Part shown: positions 36,144 to 45,432 of the stretch, piece after piece
Numbering within the stretch: position 1 is the stretch's first letter
Layout: each line of letters begins with the position of its first letter
Origin: Paenibacillus sp. FSL W8-0426
GTDB lineage: Bacteria > Bacillota > Bacilli > Paenibacillales > Paenibacillaceae
Direction of reading: 5' to 3'
DNA length: 64,000 bases
Assembly: GCF_037969725.1 (NCBI RefSeq)
Contig: NZ_CP150203.1
Span: 5,348,001 to 5,412,000, forward strand
The notes under the pieces: generated by a model
What the model saw: only the letters and a program-made list of their open reading frames with translations
What the model was told of the DNA's origin: nothing
The model's database searches: none
Translations under genes and position numbers: made by a program

Positions 36144-37742
36144 CTATTCGGTGTATCCCATGCTGGCAATGAACCGGCGGAAGGCCGCACGGCCAGCCTC
36201 ATCATGTTTGTATACCCCGGCGTGCTCCAAAATTTGCGAAAATTTCAGGCCGACTTCCTGCTGCACAAGCGCAACTGCCTGTTCCTTGTCCAGCTGGCCT
36301 CCGAACCGACTTTGCAGCTCTTCTGTCCAAAGCAGATGTTTGTTCAGCTCATGTTCTTCGGATTTTGCCGCTTCGGCCAGCTCGCTATTGCCGGCAAGGA
36401 TTTCGGCGATGCCGTCCAATTCTTCTTTAAGGCGTCCCGGCAAAATCGCCAAGCCCATAACTTCAATCAGGCCGATGTTTTCCTTTTTCAAATGGTGCAT
36501 CTCGCGGTGCGGGTGGAAAATGCCTTCCGGATGTTCCTCGTTCGTGCGGTTGTTCCGCAGGACAAGATCCATCTCGTAGCCGCCGTCCTCGCTGCGCCGT
36601 ACAATCGGCGTCACGGTATTGTGCGGAACGCGCGCTCCATCCACTTCGCTGAATGCTTCCACCTCCGCGGAAGGATCGCTGTACCCTTTCCAAGCCTCGT
36701 AAACGGCATTTCCCGCCTCCAGCAGCTGTGCCGGATCATGGGAAGACAATCGAAGTACAGACATCGGCCATTTCACCAAACTAAGGGTAAGACCCGGTGT
36801 GTCCGGATGACGGAAGACCGCTTCCGCCTTGGCCTTCTGAATGGCAAACGTGTGCCGCCCTCCCTGGAAGTGGTCATGCGTCAGAATCGAGCCGCCCACG
36901 ATCGGCAGATCCGCGTTCGAGCCGATGAAATAATGCGAATACTCGCCAACGAAAGCCAGCAATCTGCGCAAGGTATCCTTCGTCAGTTTCATCGGCACAT
37001 GATCATGGTGGAAAATGATGCAATGCTCGTTATAGTACACGTACGGCGAGTACTGGAAGAACCATGGCTCACCGTTAAGCTCCAACGGAATGATGCGCAG
37101 GTTCTGGCGCGCCGGATGGTTGACCCGACCCGCATAGCCGACGTTTTCGCGGCACAGCTGACATTTCGGATACACCGGCGGCGGCAGCAATTTCGCCATG
37201 GCGATTTCCTTCGGACTTTTCTCCGGTTTGGACAAGTTGATCGTAATTTCCATCTCGCCGTATGGCGTCTCTTGCGTCCAGTAGACGTTTTTGGAAACTC
37301 GGTCCATACGGATATAGTTGGAGTTGATCGAAAGGTCGTAGAATTGGCTTGTCGCCGCCTCAATTCCTTCGCTCTCCGCCTTCTCGCGGAACGCCCGAAC
37401 GACTTCCGAAGGTCTGGCCATCAAGTGGCCCATGATCTTGGCGTCGAGCAGGTCGCGATACGTATCGGTATTTTCCGGGATCAGCCCGATTTCGAACCCG
37501 TAGTCGATCAACGTGTCGATCAGAGGCTGCGGTCCGTCCAATACGGTTTCATCGAGCACGCCATCGTAAGGCTCGGAAAAACCGAATTGCTCCAACAGCA
37601 GGTTGCGGCCGTAATCGCGGTCTGCTTCCTCAATCAGTCGTTTCCGCAGGGCAAAGAGTACCAGACGCTCAATGGCATGCAGTGCTTCCTGCTGCTCCGG
37701 GGTCCGTTCTGTGGTGCCTGCTCCAGTGGTTGTCTGTGACAT
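36144..37742 (-). CDS. galT: UDP-glucose--hexose-1-phosphate uridylyltransferase (class II)
   Basis: 532-aa Leloir enzyme exchanging UMP between UDP-glucose and galactose-1-phosphate. It is the large Firmicutes-type GalT (family GalT2), recognisable from PPPVYPKCQLCRENVGYAGR, the GEPWFFQYSPYVYYNEHCIIF block and VGGSILTHDHFQGGRH. ATG 37742 follows AGGAGG with 9-nt spacing; the frame extends upstream into galE, but that part is not coding. Last gene of galK-galE-galT. Confidence 0.95.
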   Translation of the reverse strand: MSQTTTGAGTTERTPEQQEALHAIERLVLFALRKRLIEEADRDYGRNLLLEQFGFSEPYDGVLDETVLDGPQPLIDTLIDYGFEIGLIPENTDTYRDLLDAKIMGHLMARPSEVVRAFREKAESEGIEAATSQFYDLSINSNYIRMDRVSKNVYWTQETPYGEMEITINLSKPEKSPKEIAMAKLLPPPVYPKCQLCRENVGYAGRVNHPARQNLRIIPLELNGEPWFFQYSPYVYYNEHCIIFHHDHVPMKLTKDTLRRLLAFVGEYSHYFIGSNADLPIVGGSILTHDHFQGGRHTFAIQKAKAEAVFRHPDTPGLTLSLVKWPMSVLRLSSHDPAQLLEAGNAVYEAWKGYSDPSAEVEAFSEVDGARVPHNTVTPIVRRSEDGGYEMDLVLRNNRTNEEHPEGIFHPHREMHHLKKENIGLIEVMGLAILPGRLKEELDGIAEILAGNSELAEAAKSEEHELNKHLLWTEELQSRFGGQLDKEQAVALVQQEVGLKFSQILEHAGVYKHDEAGRAAFRRFIASMGYTE

Positions 37743-37755
37743 ATCCTTTCGCCTC

Positions 37756-38745
37756 CTAGTTGTTTCCATAGCCTTGCGGGTGAGACTGATGCCAATCCCA
37801 TGCGCTCTGAATGACGTCTTCCAGCTTCGAGCGTGTCGGGTTCCATCCCAATACCGATCTGGCTTTGGCGGACGAAGCAACCAGCACAGCCGGGTCACCC
37901 GCGCGACGTGGCTCCTGCACAACCGGAATGTCGAGTCCGGTTACTTTTTTCGCCGTTTCGATGACTTGTTTGACGGAGAAGCCTTGGCCATTCCCCAAGT
38001 TGAACACATTGCTGTTCTCGCCCTTGCGCAAATAATCCACCGCTCGCAGATGCGCGTCGGCCAAATCACTGACGTGGATATAGTCGCGGATGCAAGTGCC
38101 GTCTTCCGTCGGATAATCGTCGCCAAACACCGCGATATGCGAGCGCTGCTTCAGCGCCGTTTGCAGCACCAGCGGGATCAGATGGCTTTCCGGCTGGTGA
38201 TCCTCGCCGATTTTGCCGCTTTCATGGGCCCCGGCTGCATTAAAGTAACGCAGGGACACGTATTTGATATTCTGCACCTTGTCAAACCAGGCCATCATGC
38301 GTTCCATCATGAGTTTGGTTTCGCCATATACGTTCGTTGGCTCGGTGCGGTCGCTTTCCTCGATCGGCACCTTCTCCGGCTCGCCATACGTAGCCGCCGT
38401 GGACGAGAAGACGATTTTGCGCACGTTCGCCGCGTTCATCGCTTCCAGCAGGCACAACGTACCGAATACGTTATTGTCGTAGTACTTGACCGGATTCTGC
38501 ATGCTTTCGCCAACCAGGGAGTTTGCTGCAAAATGAATGACCGCATCGATCTCATTTTCGGCGAACAGCTTCGCCAACAGTTCTTTGTCGCGCAAATCGC
38601 CCTCGTACAATTTACCGCCCAGAAGCGCCTCCCGGTGCCCTGTCTGCAAGTTGTCAAGCACAACCACTTCTTCTCCACGCTCAAGCAAAGCCGCCACTGT
38701 ATGAGACCCAATATATCCTGCTCCACCCGTTACCAAAATCGCCAT
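37756..38745 (-). CDS. galE: UDP-glucose 4-epimerase
   Basis: 329-aa short-chain dehydrogenase interconverting UDP-galactose and UDP-glucose. It has the NAD-binding GGAGYIGSH at 7-15, the catalytic Tyr/Lys pair in VYGETKLMME (about 150), and the SLRYFNAAGA segment near 178. It lies 1 bp after galK and 13 bp before galT in a tight operon. Confidence 0.97.
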   Translation of the reverse strand: MAILVTGGAGYIGSHTVAALLERGEEVVVLDNLQTGHREALLGGKLYEGDLRDKELLAKLFAENEIDAVIHFAANSLVGESMQNPVKYYDNNVFGTLCLLEAMNAANVRKIVFSSTAATYGEPEKVPIEESDRTEPTNVYGETKLMMERMMAWFDKVQNIKYVSLRYFNAAGAHESGKIGEDHQPESHLIPLVLQTALKQRSHIAVFGDDYPTEDGTCIRDYIHVSDLADAHLRAVDYLRKGENSNVFNLGNGQGFSVKQVIETAKKVTGLDIPVVQEPRRAGDPAVLVASSAKARSVLGWNPTRSKLEDVIQSAWDWHQSHPQGYGNN

Positions 38746-38746
38746 C

Positions 38747-39928
38747 TTACTTCGCCTCCTTCAATTCTTTGACACCGTCGCCTACACCGCAAACGTAGAA
38801 TTCGCCCTTTAGTCCGGTACGAGACTCGTACGCTGCTCCTACTTCCTTCACAAAACGTTCTGCATCATCTTCATGAACTAAAGATACTGTACATCCGCCA
38901 AATCCTGCGCCCGTCATGCGCGCGCCAAGCGTGCCCGGAATACGTCTTGCCTCTTCCACCATAACGTCCAGCTCTTCGCAACTGACCTCGTACAGATCGC
39001 GCAGCGATTCATGCGATGCGTTCATCAGCTGGCCGAACGTCTCAAGGTCGTTATTGCTCAGCGCCTCTACGGATGTAAGCACGCGAGCGTTTTCTTCAAC
39101 GACGTGCCGTGCACGCTGTCTTACCTTTTCGTCCGTGATGTGTCCTTCATGCTCTGCAAATTGTTCCGGCGTCAGCTGCGCCAGATAGCCGAGCTCCGGC
39201 CGCTGCTCCTTCAGAATCGCGAGCGCTTGCTCGCACTGGGAACGGCGTTCGTTATACGCGGAGTCCACCAGACCGCGGCGCTTGTTGGTATTGCCGATGA
39301 TCAGCTTGTATGCACCGGTACGGAAAGGCACCTTTTTGTATTCAAGCGTGTCACACATCAACAGAATCGCGTGATCCTCGGCTCCGTTCGCCACGGCGAA
39401 CTGGTCCATGATGCCGCAGTTGACGCCAACAAATTCATTTTCCGCTTTTTGGGAAAGAAGGGCAAGCTGTACGGTGTCGATATTTTCGATCCCTTCCAGC
39501 GCCTGGATCGCGAATCCCGTCAACACTTCGAGGGAAGCCGAGGACGAGAGGCCCGCGCCATTCGGAATTTCGCCATGATAGAGAAAATCGTATCCTCTGG
39601 TGACGTTCACGCCTTTGGCCTGCAGTTCAACCATGACGCCGACCGGGTAATCCGTCCACTCTCCCGTTTTCGCCTTGCCAATCGTTGCAATCTCCAGCAG
39701 CCCTTCGTACTCCATATTCGTCGAAGCCAGCTGCAGCTTGTCGTCCTGACGTTCCCGGATGATCAATGTTGTTCCGAATTCCAGCGCTGCCGGGAGAACG
39801 TAACCGCCATTGTAATCGATATGTTCCCCGATCAGATTCACGCGCCCCGGAGAGTGGAATACACGAATGGCATCTTTGCTCTCTCCATACCTTTCAATAA
39901 ACTTTTGTTTCAATTGCTGGATGTCCAT
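38747..39928 (-). CDS. galK: Galactokinase
   Basis: 393-aa GHMP kinase phosphorylating galactose at C1. The galactokinase signature GRVNLIGEHIDYNGG is near 28-42, the ATP loop GAGLSSSASLEV near 125 and the C-terminal GAGFGGCTVSLV near 340. It is the first gene of galK-galE-galT, with a promoter in the 177-bp divergent region shared with an AraC regulator. Confidence 0.97.
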   Translation of the reverse strand: MDIQQLKQKFIERYGESKDAIRVFHSPGRVNLIGEHIDYNGGYVLPAALEFGTTLIIRERQDDKLQLASTNMEYEGLLEIATIGKAKTGEWTDYPVGVMVELQAKGVNVTRGYDFLYHGEIPNGAGLSSSASLEVLTGFAIQALEGIENIDTVQLALLSQKAENEFVGVNCGIMDQFAVANGAEDHAILLMCDTLEYKKVPFRTGAYKLIIGNTNKRRGLVDSAYNERRSQCEQALAILKEQRPELGYLAQLTPEQFAEHEGHITDEKVRQRARHVVEENARVLTSVEALSNNDLETFGQLMNASHESLRDLYEVSCEELDVMVEEARRIPGTLGARMTGAGFGGCTVSLVHEDDAERFVKEVGAAYESRTGLKGEFYVCGVGDGVKELKEAK

Positions 39929-39970
39929 TGATGCGGCACCTCATCTCGATGTTGTTGTTTTTCTAAGCTC

Positions 39971-39999
39971 ATTATATAAGAAAGCGATCTCCATCGAAA
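39971..39999 (-). promoter_or_regulatory. Candidate galK promoter
   Basis: Minus strand -10 TATAAT (39971-39976), 17-bp spacer, -35 TTTCGA. The -10 is perfect and the -35 weak, which would fit an activated promoter. Confidence 0.5.
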
Positions 40000-40020
40000 T
40001 GAATGCATGTGTGATCTATA

Positions 40021-40049
40021 TGGATAAATGTGACCTTTATATCTATAAT
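40021..40049 (+). promoter_or_regulatory. Candidate promoter of the divergent AraC regulator
   Basis: Plus strand -10 TATAAT (40044-40049), 17-bp spacer, weak -35 TGGATA. It lies about 20 bp from the galK -35, so one operator could control both directions. Confidence 0.5.
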
Positions 40050-40105
40050 GAGAAGAGTATGCCACGATCATCAAAGTGGAAAAAGACATGAAAAGGAGCA
40101 TCAGG

Positions 40106-41050
40106 ATGGTCAAACAGCACCATGATCCGCCACCCGTACGGGAAGCAGCAGCTGACAAGAAACAGGAATTCTCGGTCAAAAGCGGTGCCCGTACCTACTC
40201 GGTCGCCTCCAATCCGAAGTACCATGAACAAGGGACATTGCATGTCCTGTTTGCCGGAGCGAGCGAAACCCTGCCCGGGCATGCGCTTGGCCCCAAGCTA
40301 TACGACTACTTCCTGCTTCATTATGTAGAAAAAGGAACCGGAACCTTCCAGACCGAGCTTCATACTTACGAATTGTCCGCAGGCGACTGTTTTCTCATTC
40401 ATCCCGGCCAGTTGGTCAGTTACCAGTCCGATGAGCGGGATCCTTGGCAGTACCGCTGGATGGCTTATACCGGCAAACAAGCAGCAAAACTTACGCATGA
40501 TGCGGGATTCCGGCCAGAAAAATCCGTTTTCCATGCCGGAACGGCCTGCGGCGTCGCAGAACAGCTTGCCAGGATTCAGGCGACATTCACCGAGCGGAAG
40601 GAGAGCTCTCATTTTACGTCACTTGGCATGCTGTACATGATCCTCGCCGAAGCCCAAAATCATCTGGCCCAGGACGAGACACCCATCTCGGGGGAATCCT
40701 CCATTCGGCGCACGGTCAAACAAATGATTCAATATATGTCCACGCAATATGCATATCCGGTATCCATCGAACAGATGTCGGCCAGCCTGGGGTACAATCG
40801 CGCTTATCTTTCCCGCATTTTCAAACAGGAAACCGGCTTGTCGCCCGTGACGTACCTGCTGAAGCTGCGCATCGACAAATCGCGCCAGCTGCTGCGGGAA
40901 CGACCGGATCTGTCCATCGAACAGGTCTCGGCTTCGGTTGGATTGCCGGATGCGCTCTACTTTTCGAAACAATTCAAGCGATTTCACGGCGAAGCGCCGA
41001 GCCACTACCGGGAACGCATTCTTTCGAGGGACATGCCTTTACAAAAATAA
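40106..41050 (+). CDS. AraC-family transcriptional regulator (cupin sensor), divergent from galKET
   Basis: 314 aa. An N-terminal cupin-type sugar-sensing domain (about 45-140, with LSAGDCFLIHPGQLVSYQSD) precedes a C-terminal AraC double HTH (about 205-305: SIEQMSASLGYNRAYLSRIFKQETG, then ASVGLPDALYFSKQFKRFHGEAPSHYR). ATG 40106 has AAGGAGC 7 nt upstream; earlier in-frame GTG/ATG codons lack one. By position it probably activates galKET in response to galactose or a related sugar (inference). Alpha-galactoside regulators of MsmR/RafR type look similar. Confidence 0.88.
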   Translation: MVKQHHDPPPVREAAADKKQEFSVKSGARTYSVASNPKYHEQGTLHVLFAGASETLPGHALGPKLYDYFLLHYVEKGTGTFQTELHTYELSAGDCFLIHPGQLVSYQSDERDPWQYRWMAYTGKQAAKLTHDAGFRPEKSVFHAGTACGVAEQLARIQATFTERKESSHFTSLGMLYMILAEAQNHLAQDETPISGESSIRRTVKQMIQYMSTQYAYPVSIEQMSASLGYNRAYLSRIFKQETGLSPVTYLLKLRIDKSRQLLRERPDLSIEQVSASVGLPDALYFSKQFKRFHGEAPSHYRERILSRDMPLQK

Positions 41051-41056
41051 AGGAAT

Positions 41057-41106
41057 GCAAAAAAGGGCAATCCCGGTTCAGAATCAACCGAAATTGCACC
41101 TTTTTC
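41057..41106. terminator. Terminator between the AraC regulator and the aldo/keto reductase gene
   Basis: Imperfect hairpin AAAAGG-GCAAT-CGGTT with its complement and poly-A/poly-T edges, between two convergent genes. Confidence 0.5.
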
Positions 41107-41149
41107 TTGAAAATTCACATTAAGCGGTAGGGCGAGCCCTGTGCCGCCT

Positions 41150-42166
41150 TTATTTTTTCGAGCGGTCACCATGCTCCGGCCGCAGGATCGATTCGATCCG
41201 TTCCAGTTCCTCCTCGGAGAAATCGGGCTGGCTGAGCGCCGCGACATTCTCCTCGATCTGCGACGGCCGGCTGGCGCCGATCAATGCGGACGTCACTTTG
41301 CCGTTGCGGAGCACCCATGCCAGCGCAAACTGTGCCAGACTCTGTCCACGCGCCGCCGCAATCTGGTTCAGCGCCCGGACCTTGCGCAGCGTTTCCGGCG
41401 AAATGTTGTTTTCGTTCAGGAAAACCGAGGGCCCTTTGGCCCGGGAATCCTCCGGAATCCCGTTGAGGTATTTGTTGGTCAGCACCCCTTGCTCCAGCGG
41501 GCAAAATGCAATGCTGCCTGCGCCATACTCTTCCAGAACATCCTGCAGTCCATCCTCGATCCAGCGGTCCAGCATGGAATAACGCGGTTGATGAATCAAT
41601 AGCGGGGTTCCGAGCCCTTTGAGAATTTCTGCCGCTTCCCTTGTTTTCTCCGCCGGGTAATTCGATATGCCGACATATAGCGCTTTGCCGGATCGAACGA
41701 TATGGTCAAGCGCTCCCATCGTCTCCTCAAGCGGTGTGTCCGGGTCGAAGCGGTGAGAATAAAAAATATCCACATAATCCAGGCCCATGCGCCGCAAACT
41801 TTGGTCCAGGCTGGATACCAGATATTTGCGGGAGCCCCAATCGCCGTAAGGCCCTGGCCACATGTAATACCCCGCTTTGGTCGAAATGACCAGTTCATCC
41901 CGATAAGACTTCAGGTCCTGGGCCAGCACCTGTCCAAACATCTGCTCCGCCGAACCTGCGGGAGGGCCATAGTTGTTGGCCAAATCAAAATGGGTGATGC
42001 CCAGGTCAAACGCCCGGGTAATCATGTTGCGGCCGTTCTCCGCATTGTTGATTCCGCCGAAATTATGCCACAGCCCGAGCGAAATGGCCGGCAGCTTCAA
42101 ACCCGAACGTCCAACACGGTTATATTTCATCGTTTCGTAGCGTGCATCGCTTGCCACATAGACCAT
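41150..42166 (-). CDS. Aldo/keto reductase, L-glyceraldehyde-3-phosphate reductase (YghZ/Gpr) type
   Basis: 338-aa NADPH-dependent TIM-barrel reductase. It starts YETMKYNRVGRSGLKLPAISLGLWHNFG, the hallmark of the YghZ/Gpr/KvbA-like branch. The catalytic tetrad is visible: Asp/Tyr in FDLANNYGP (near 62-68), Lys in VISTKAGY (near 95) and His in FYSHRFD. ATG 42166 follows AGAAGGGA. It probably detoxifies reactive aldehydes such as methylglyoxal; the substrate is inferred from the family. The neighbouring sirtuin gene lies 81 bp upstream on the same strand. Confidence 0.88.
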   Translation of the reverse strand: MVYVASDARYETMKYNRVGRSGLKLPAISLGLWHNFGGINNAENGRNMITRAFDLGITHFDLANNYGPPAGSAEQMFGQVLAQDLKSYRDELVISTKAGYYMWPGPYGDWGSRKYLVSSLDQSLRRMGLDYVDIFYSHRFDPDTPLEETMGALDHIVRSGKALYVGISNYPAEKTREAAEILKGLGTPLLIHQPRYSMLDRWIEDGLQDVLEEYGAGSIAFCPLEQGVLTNKYLNGIPEDSRAKGPSVFLNENNISPETLRKVRALNQIAAARGQSLAQFALAWVLRNGKVTSALIGASRPSQIEENVAALSQPDFSEEELERIESILRPEHGDRSKK

Positions 42167-42247
42167 AAATGAATCCCTTCTTTCCCCAGGTTCCGCTTCC
42201 TTGCCGGCTGTCTGCCGAGAAATGCGGTCATTCAACACATGTCACGG

Positions 42248-42988
42248 TCAGCCGAGAAGCCGATCAACAGTATTCATTACCTCACCAATCGGATCGGTAA
42301 TCAACAGATCGGCCCGATGATCGTAGGCGGTAGGCGTTGCGTTCAGCAGCACCGTATGTTTTCCGCGAAAATAGGTAATGAGCTGCGCGGCGGGCTGGAC
42401 GGTCAGCGACGTTCCGCCAACCAGCAGCAGATCCGCGGAAGAGATGGCATCGACTGCCCCAAACAACACCGATTGGTCGAGCTGCTCCTCGTAGAGCACG
42501 ACGTCCGGCTTGACGATTCCGCCGCAAGCCGTGCAGCGAGGCACGATCGATGCAGAATCGATCATGTGATCCAATGTATGAAAACGTCTGCAGTCCATGC
42601 AATAGTTCCGGTGGACCGATCCGTGCAGTTCCAGCACGGTATGGCTGCCTGCTTTTTGATGCAGGCCGTCGATGTTTTGCGTAATGACGGCCTGCAGGCG
42701 TCCTTCTTGCTCCAAACGGGCAAGCAATCGGTGGCAACCGTTCGGCTCTGCGTTTGGATGAAGCATTTTGCTGCGGTAGAAATCAAAGAAGATATCGGCA
42801 TGCCGATCAAAAAAGCTGCGGCTCAGCAGCTCCTCCGGCGGATATGGGGAGTGCTGTTCCGTCTGATATAGGCCTGCAGCGGAGCGAAAGTCGGGAATTC
42901 CGCTTTCCGTCGAAGTTCCTGCCCCTCCAAAAAAAACGATCTTCTCGCTTTCCCGAATCCAGGAAATGAGCTGCTCGGTTGCGTTCAT
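42248..42988 (-). CDS. NAD-dependent protein deacylase (sirtuin, SrtN/CobB-like)
   Basis: 246-aa sirtuin removing acyl groups from lysine using NAD+. Motifs in order are GAGTSTESGIPDFR (about 22-35), TQNIDGLHQKAG (about 105), the catalytic His in ELHGSVHRNYC (about 125), and the zinc Cys pairs CMDC and CTAC (near 131 and 152). GGTSLTVQPAA is near 192. This is class U/III bacterial type. GGGGGAGAGAGG precedes the ATG. The adjacent HAD and AKR genes are on the same strand with short gaps, possibly one transcript. Confidence 0.94.
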   Translation of the reverse strand: MNATEQLISWIRESEKIVFFGGAGTSTESGIPDFRSAAGLYQTEQHSPYPPEELLSRSFFDRHADIFFDFYRSKMLHPNAEPNGCHRLLARLEQEGRLQAVITQNIDGLHQKAGSHTVLELHGSVHRNYCMDCRRFHTLDHMIDSASIVPRCTACGGIVKPDVVLYEEQLDQSVLFGAVDAISSADLLLVGGTSLTVQPAAQLITYFRGKHTVLLNATPTAYDHRADLLITDPIGEVMNTVDRLLG

Positions 42989-43018
42989 CCTCTCTCCCCC
43001 TTATGTGATGATGCTCCG

Positions 43019-43792
43019 TCAGGCATCTTTGATGATGCTGAGTTCAGCGTAATCTCGAATCATGATATCGGCGTCTCGTAACCGGGCCGCTTCGCCTCCT
43101 GGCGGACTTACGCCAATGAGCAAAGCAGCGCCTATGCTGCGCCCCATCTGCATGTCGCCATTGCTGTCGCCGACGATTACTGCAGACTCCGGACGAATGT
43201 TCAGCTCACGGCAAGCCAGCAAGGCCGACTCTCCGTCGGGTTTGCCCAGGGTCACCCGGTCGCAGCCCACGATCGATGCAAAAAAAGGACGCAGCCCCAT
43301 CCATTCCAGATGTTCTTCCGCTGCCGCCGTGCTATCGGAGGTGACGACGGCGAGCGGCAGCGCTGCTTCCATGCAGCTCCGGACAAATGCGGGCAGCCCA
43401 TGCAAAGGCTCGGCATGCCGCTTCTCCCGCACATGGCACATCGCTACTGTGGACATGCTCCGGATTGCGGTCACCGCGTCGTTCCACGCCATTCCCGCCG
43501 CATAGAGCTGCCCGGCCAGCAAACCGGTGCTTTCGTCCACGGTGGCAATGGCCAGCGGGCCCTGCGGATCATAACCCACAATCCGTCCATGCGGATCGTG
43601 CACCGTACCGAAGACCTGTTCCTTCGGCAGCGTAAACGTGCCACCCATCTGCTCCAGCTTCCGTTCAAGCTGATTCAGCAAAGATTCGGCCCACGGCCCC
43701 CATAACTGCAAAAATTCCAGCAGCGTGCCATCCTTGTCGAACAGAATGCCGTCGCAGGCGATCTGTCTGCCTTGCACCTGAAGTATTGCCAT
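43019..43792 (-). CDS. HAD-superfamily hydrolase (phosphatase, haloacid dehalogenase-like)
   Basis: 257-aa HAD phosphatase. Motif I is GILFDKDGTLLEF (Asp about 20 and 22), motif II VVTSDS (about 145) and motif IV IVGDSNGDMQMG (about 210). The all-helical cap of about 100 aa between motifs I and II places it in subclass I (phosphoglycolate phosphatase/beta-phosphoglucomutase type). ATG 43792 follows AGGAGG with 7-nt spacing. The substrate cannot be deduced; neighbouring genes do not point to one pathway. Confidence 0.85.
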   Translation of the reverse strand: MAILQVQGRQIACDGILFDKDGTLLEFLQLWGPWAESLLNQLERKLEQMGGTFTLPKEQVFGTVHDPHGRIVGYDPQGPLAIATVDESTGLLAGQLYAAGMAWNDAVTAIRSMSTVAMCHVREKRHAEPLHGLPAFVRSCMEAALPLAVVTSDSTAAAEEHLEWMGLRPFFASIVGCDRVTLGKPDGESALLACRELNIRPESAVIVGDSNGDMQMGRSIGAALLIGVSPPGGEAARLRDADIMIRDYAELSIIKDA

Positions 43793-43820
43793 GGATATTC
43801 CTCCTGGAAACAAGGATGTA

Positions 43821-44585
43821 TTACTCGATGCCGTGAAGCCAGTCGGAGATTGTTTTTACGGTCTGGGACTGCTGTTCCTGCACATCGATGCCGGCTTCAC
43901 CGTCTCCGCTCTGATGGCCGTAATCGCCGAATTGCGAGTGGTTGCCTCCCTCAATCGTGTAATATACGGTATCTTCAGGCAAATATGAACGGCCTTTTTG
44001 GTACTTTTCGGCATTGACGACCTCATCCTTCGTACCCAGAATGGACAAAGCAGGCATGCCTAACGATTTCACGCTTCCTTTTTCATCAGGATAGGAGGCG
44101 AGAAAAAATATGCCTTTCAACGCGTCCGGATGAGACGCAGCATACCTCGCAGCCATCGAGCCGCCCAACGAATGACCGCCCATAACGAATTGTTCTTCCG
44201 GGTATGCATTTCGAATGTCATCCGCCAAGTTCTGCTTCAGTACCGCCAGGTTAACAGGCATCTTGGCAATAATGGTGTGATGTCCCATCTCGGCAAGCCC
44301 GCGAGCCAGCGGGGCATAACTCTCCGGTTTGACCAAACCGCCAGGATAAAAGATGACGCTGACTCCTATGGATTTTGCAGGAGCGAAATCAATCCACTTT
44401 TCCTGTTCGCTGACGGTAACCTGCTCCGAGGTTTCCATAGCTTTGCCAGCCAGCTCCTGCGGCCCGTAAGGGGTCAACAGCTTCCAACCGACATATCCGC
44501 AACCAATGACGACAAGCGCCAAAAGCACCAGCAAAAATTTGCCGACGCCTCTTCTTTTGCGCCCTGTATTATAATTTTTTGCCAA
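43821..44585 (-). CDS. Membrane-anchored alpha/beta hydrolase
   Basis: About 254 aa. A basic start (KNYNTGRKRRG) leads into one membrane segment (about 16-36), and the enzyme domain faces outside. Catalytic triad candidates are Ser in GGHSLGGSMAA (about 143), Asp in ILGTKDEVV (about 195) and His in EGGNHSQFGDYG (about 225), the arrangement of the dienelactone-hydrolase-like Abhydrolase_5 family. TTG 44585 is the best start because AAAGGTG is 7 nt upstream; a TTG two codons earlier abuts the RBS. The substrate is unknown. Confidence 0.8.
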   Translation of the reverse strand: MAKNYNTGRKRRGVGKFLLVLLALVVIGCGYVGWKLLTPYGPQELAGKAMETSEQVTVSEQEKWIDFAPAKSIGVSVIFYPGGLVKPESYAPLARGLAEMGHHTIIAKMPVNLAVLKQNLADDIRNAYPEEQFVMGGHSLGGSMAARYAASHPDALKGIFFLASYPDEKGSVKSLGMPALSILGTKDEVVNAEKYQKGRSYLPEDTVYYTIEGGNHSQFGDYGHQSGDGEAGIDVQEQQSQTVKTISDWLHGIE

Positions 44586-44678
44586 CGACAATCACCTTTC
44601 TCCGCTATCGCTGGTACCGGGTTCCGCGAGACAAGAGCCAAAGCTTCCGCATGGCCCTCGTCTTCGCATATTTCCGTT

Positions 44679-45344
44679 CTATTCGGCCTTGGCCTTGCGA
44701 TAAGCGTCCATGTATTGTTCCGCCTTCCGCCGCACATGGCTCAAATCTCCCGTTTTGACCGCTTCGCTGGTCAGGTCGGACCCGATGCCCACGGCCACCG
44801 CTCCCCCTTTGATCCAGTCTCCCAGGTTGGAAAGCGAAACACCGCCGGTTGGCATGAAATTCGCCTGCGGCATCGGGCCTTTCATCGTTTTGATGATAGA
44901 TGGGTCGTACAGATTGCCTGGGAACAGCTTCACGATGTCCACGCCAAGCTCAAGCGCCCGCTGAACATCGGCAATCGTCATCACCCCCGGCAAGATAGGG
45001 ATGCGATAGAGGTTGCAGATCTGCACCGTTTCGGGGTTCAAGGACGGTCCAACGACAAACTCGGCCCCAGCCATGATGGCTGCACGCGCCGTCTGGGCTT
45101 CAAGGACAGTCCCGGCCCCGATGATGGCAAACTTTTCGGGATCCTGTGTATTCCAGTGATACATGCGGCTCAGTTTCTCAATGGCTTTCAGGGCACTAGG
45201 CACCGTCATCGTAATCTCGATTACCTTGATGCCGCCCGCGATGGCCTGTTCGGCCATGGCAATGACCTGATCGGCGGAATCGCCGCGCAATACGGCGACA
45301 ACGCCATTTTCCGTAATTTTCTGCAGCAGCTGAAGCTTCTTCAT
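44679..45344 (-). CDS. kdgA: KDPG/KHG aldolase (2-dehydro-3-deoxyphosphogluconate aldolase)
   Basis: 221-aa class I aldolase splitting KDPG to pyruvate and glyceraldehyde-3-phosphate, the last step of uronate/pectin breakdown. The catalytic Glu is in VIEITMTVPSA (near 44), and the Schiff-base Lys is in GVDIVKLFPGN (near 140). AAGGGAGAG lies 6 nt before ATG 45344. It follows kdgK by about 88 bp on the same strand. It links to the GH105 region at 5-10 kb, which would yield KDG from galacturonate. Confidence 0.93.
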   Translation of the reverse strand: MKKLQLLQKITENGVVAVLRGDSADQVIAMAEQAIAGGIKVIEITMTVPSALKAIEKLSRMYHWNTQDPEKFAIIGAGTVLEAQTARAAIMAGAEFVVGPSLNPETVQICNLYRIPILPGVMTIADVQRALELGVDIVKLFPGNLYDPSIIKTMKGPMPQANFMPTGGVSLSNLGDWIKGGAVAVGIGSDLTSEAVKTGDLSHVRRKAEQYMDAYRKAKAE

Positions 45345-45432
45345 TTCGTTCTCTCCCTTGTCCATGTGGTTGTTCGGTACATCCCTTACATTTTCAAAAA
45401 AGAAGATGAGACATGCATGATTTCAGCAACAA

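Noticed and set aside
37743..37922. 60-codon upstream extension of galT
   Set aside because: It lies inside galE in another frame; AGGAGG precedes the ATG at 37742.
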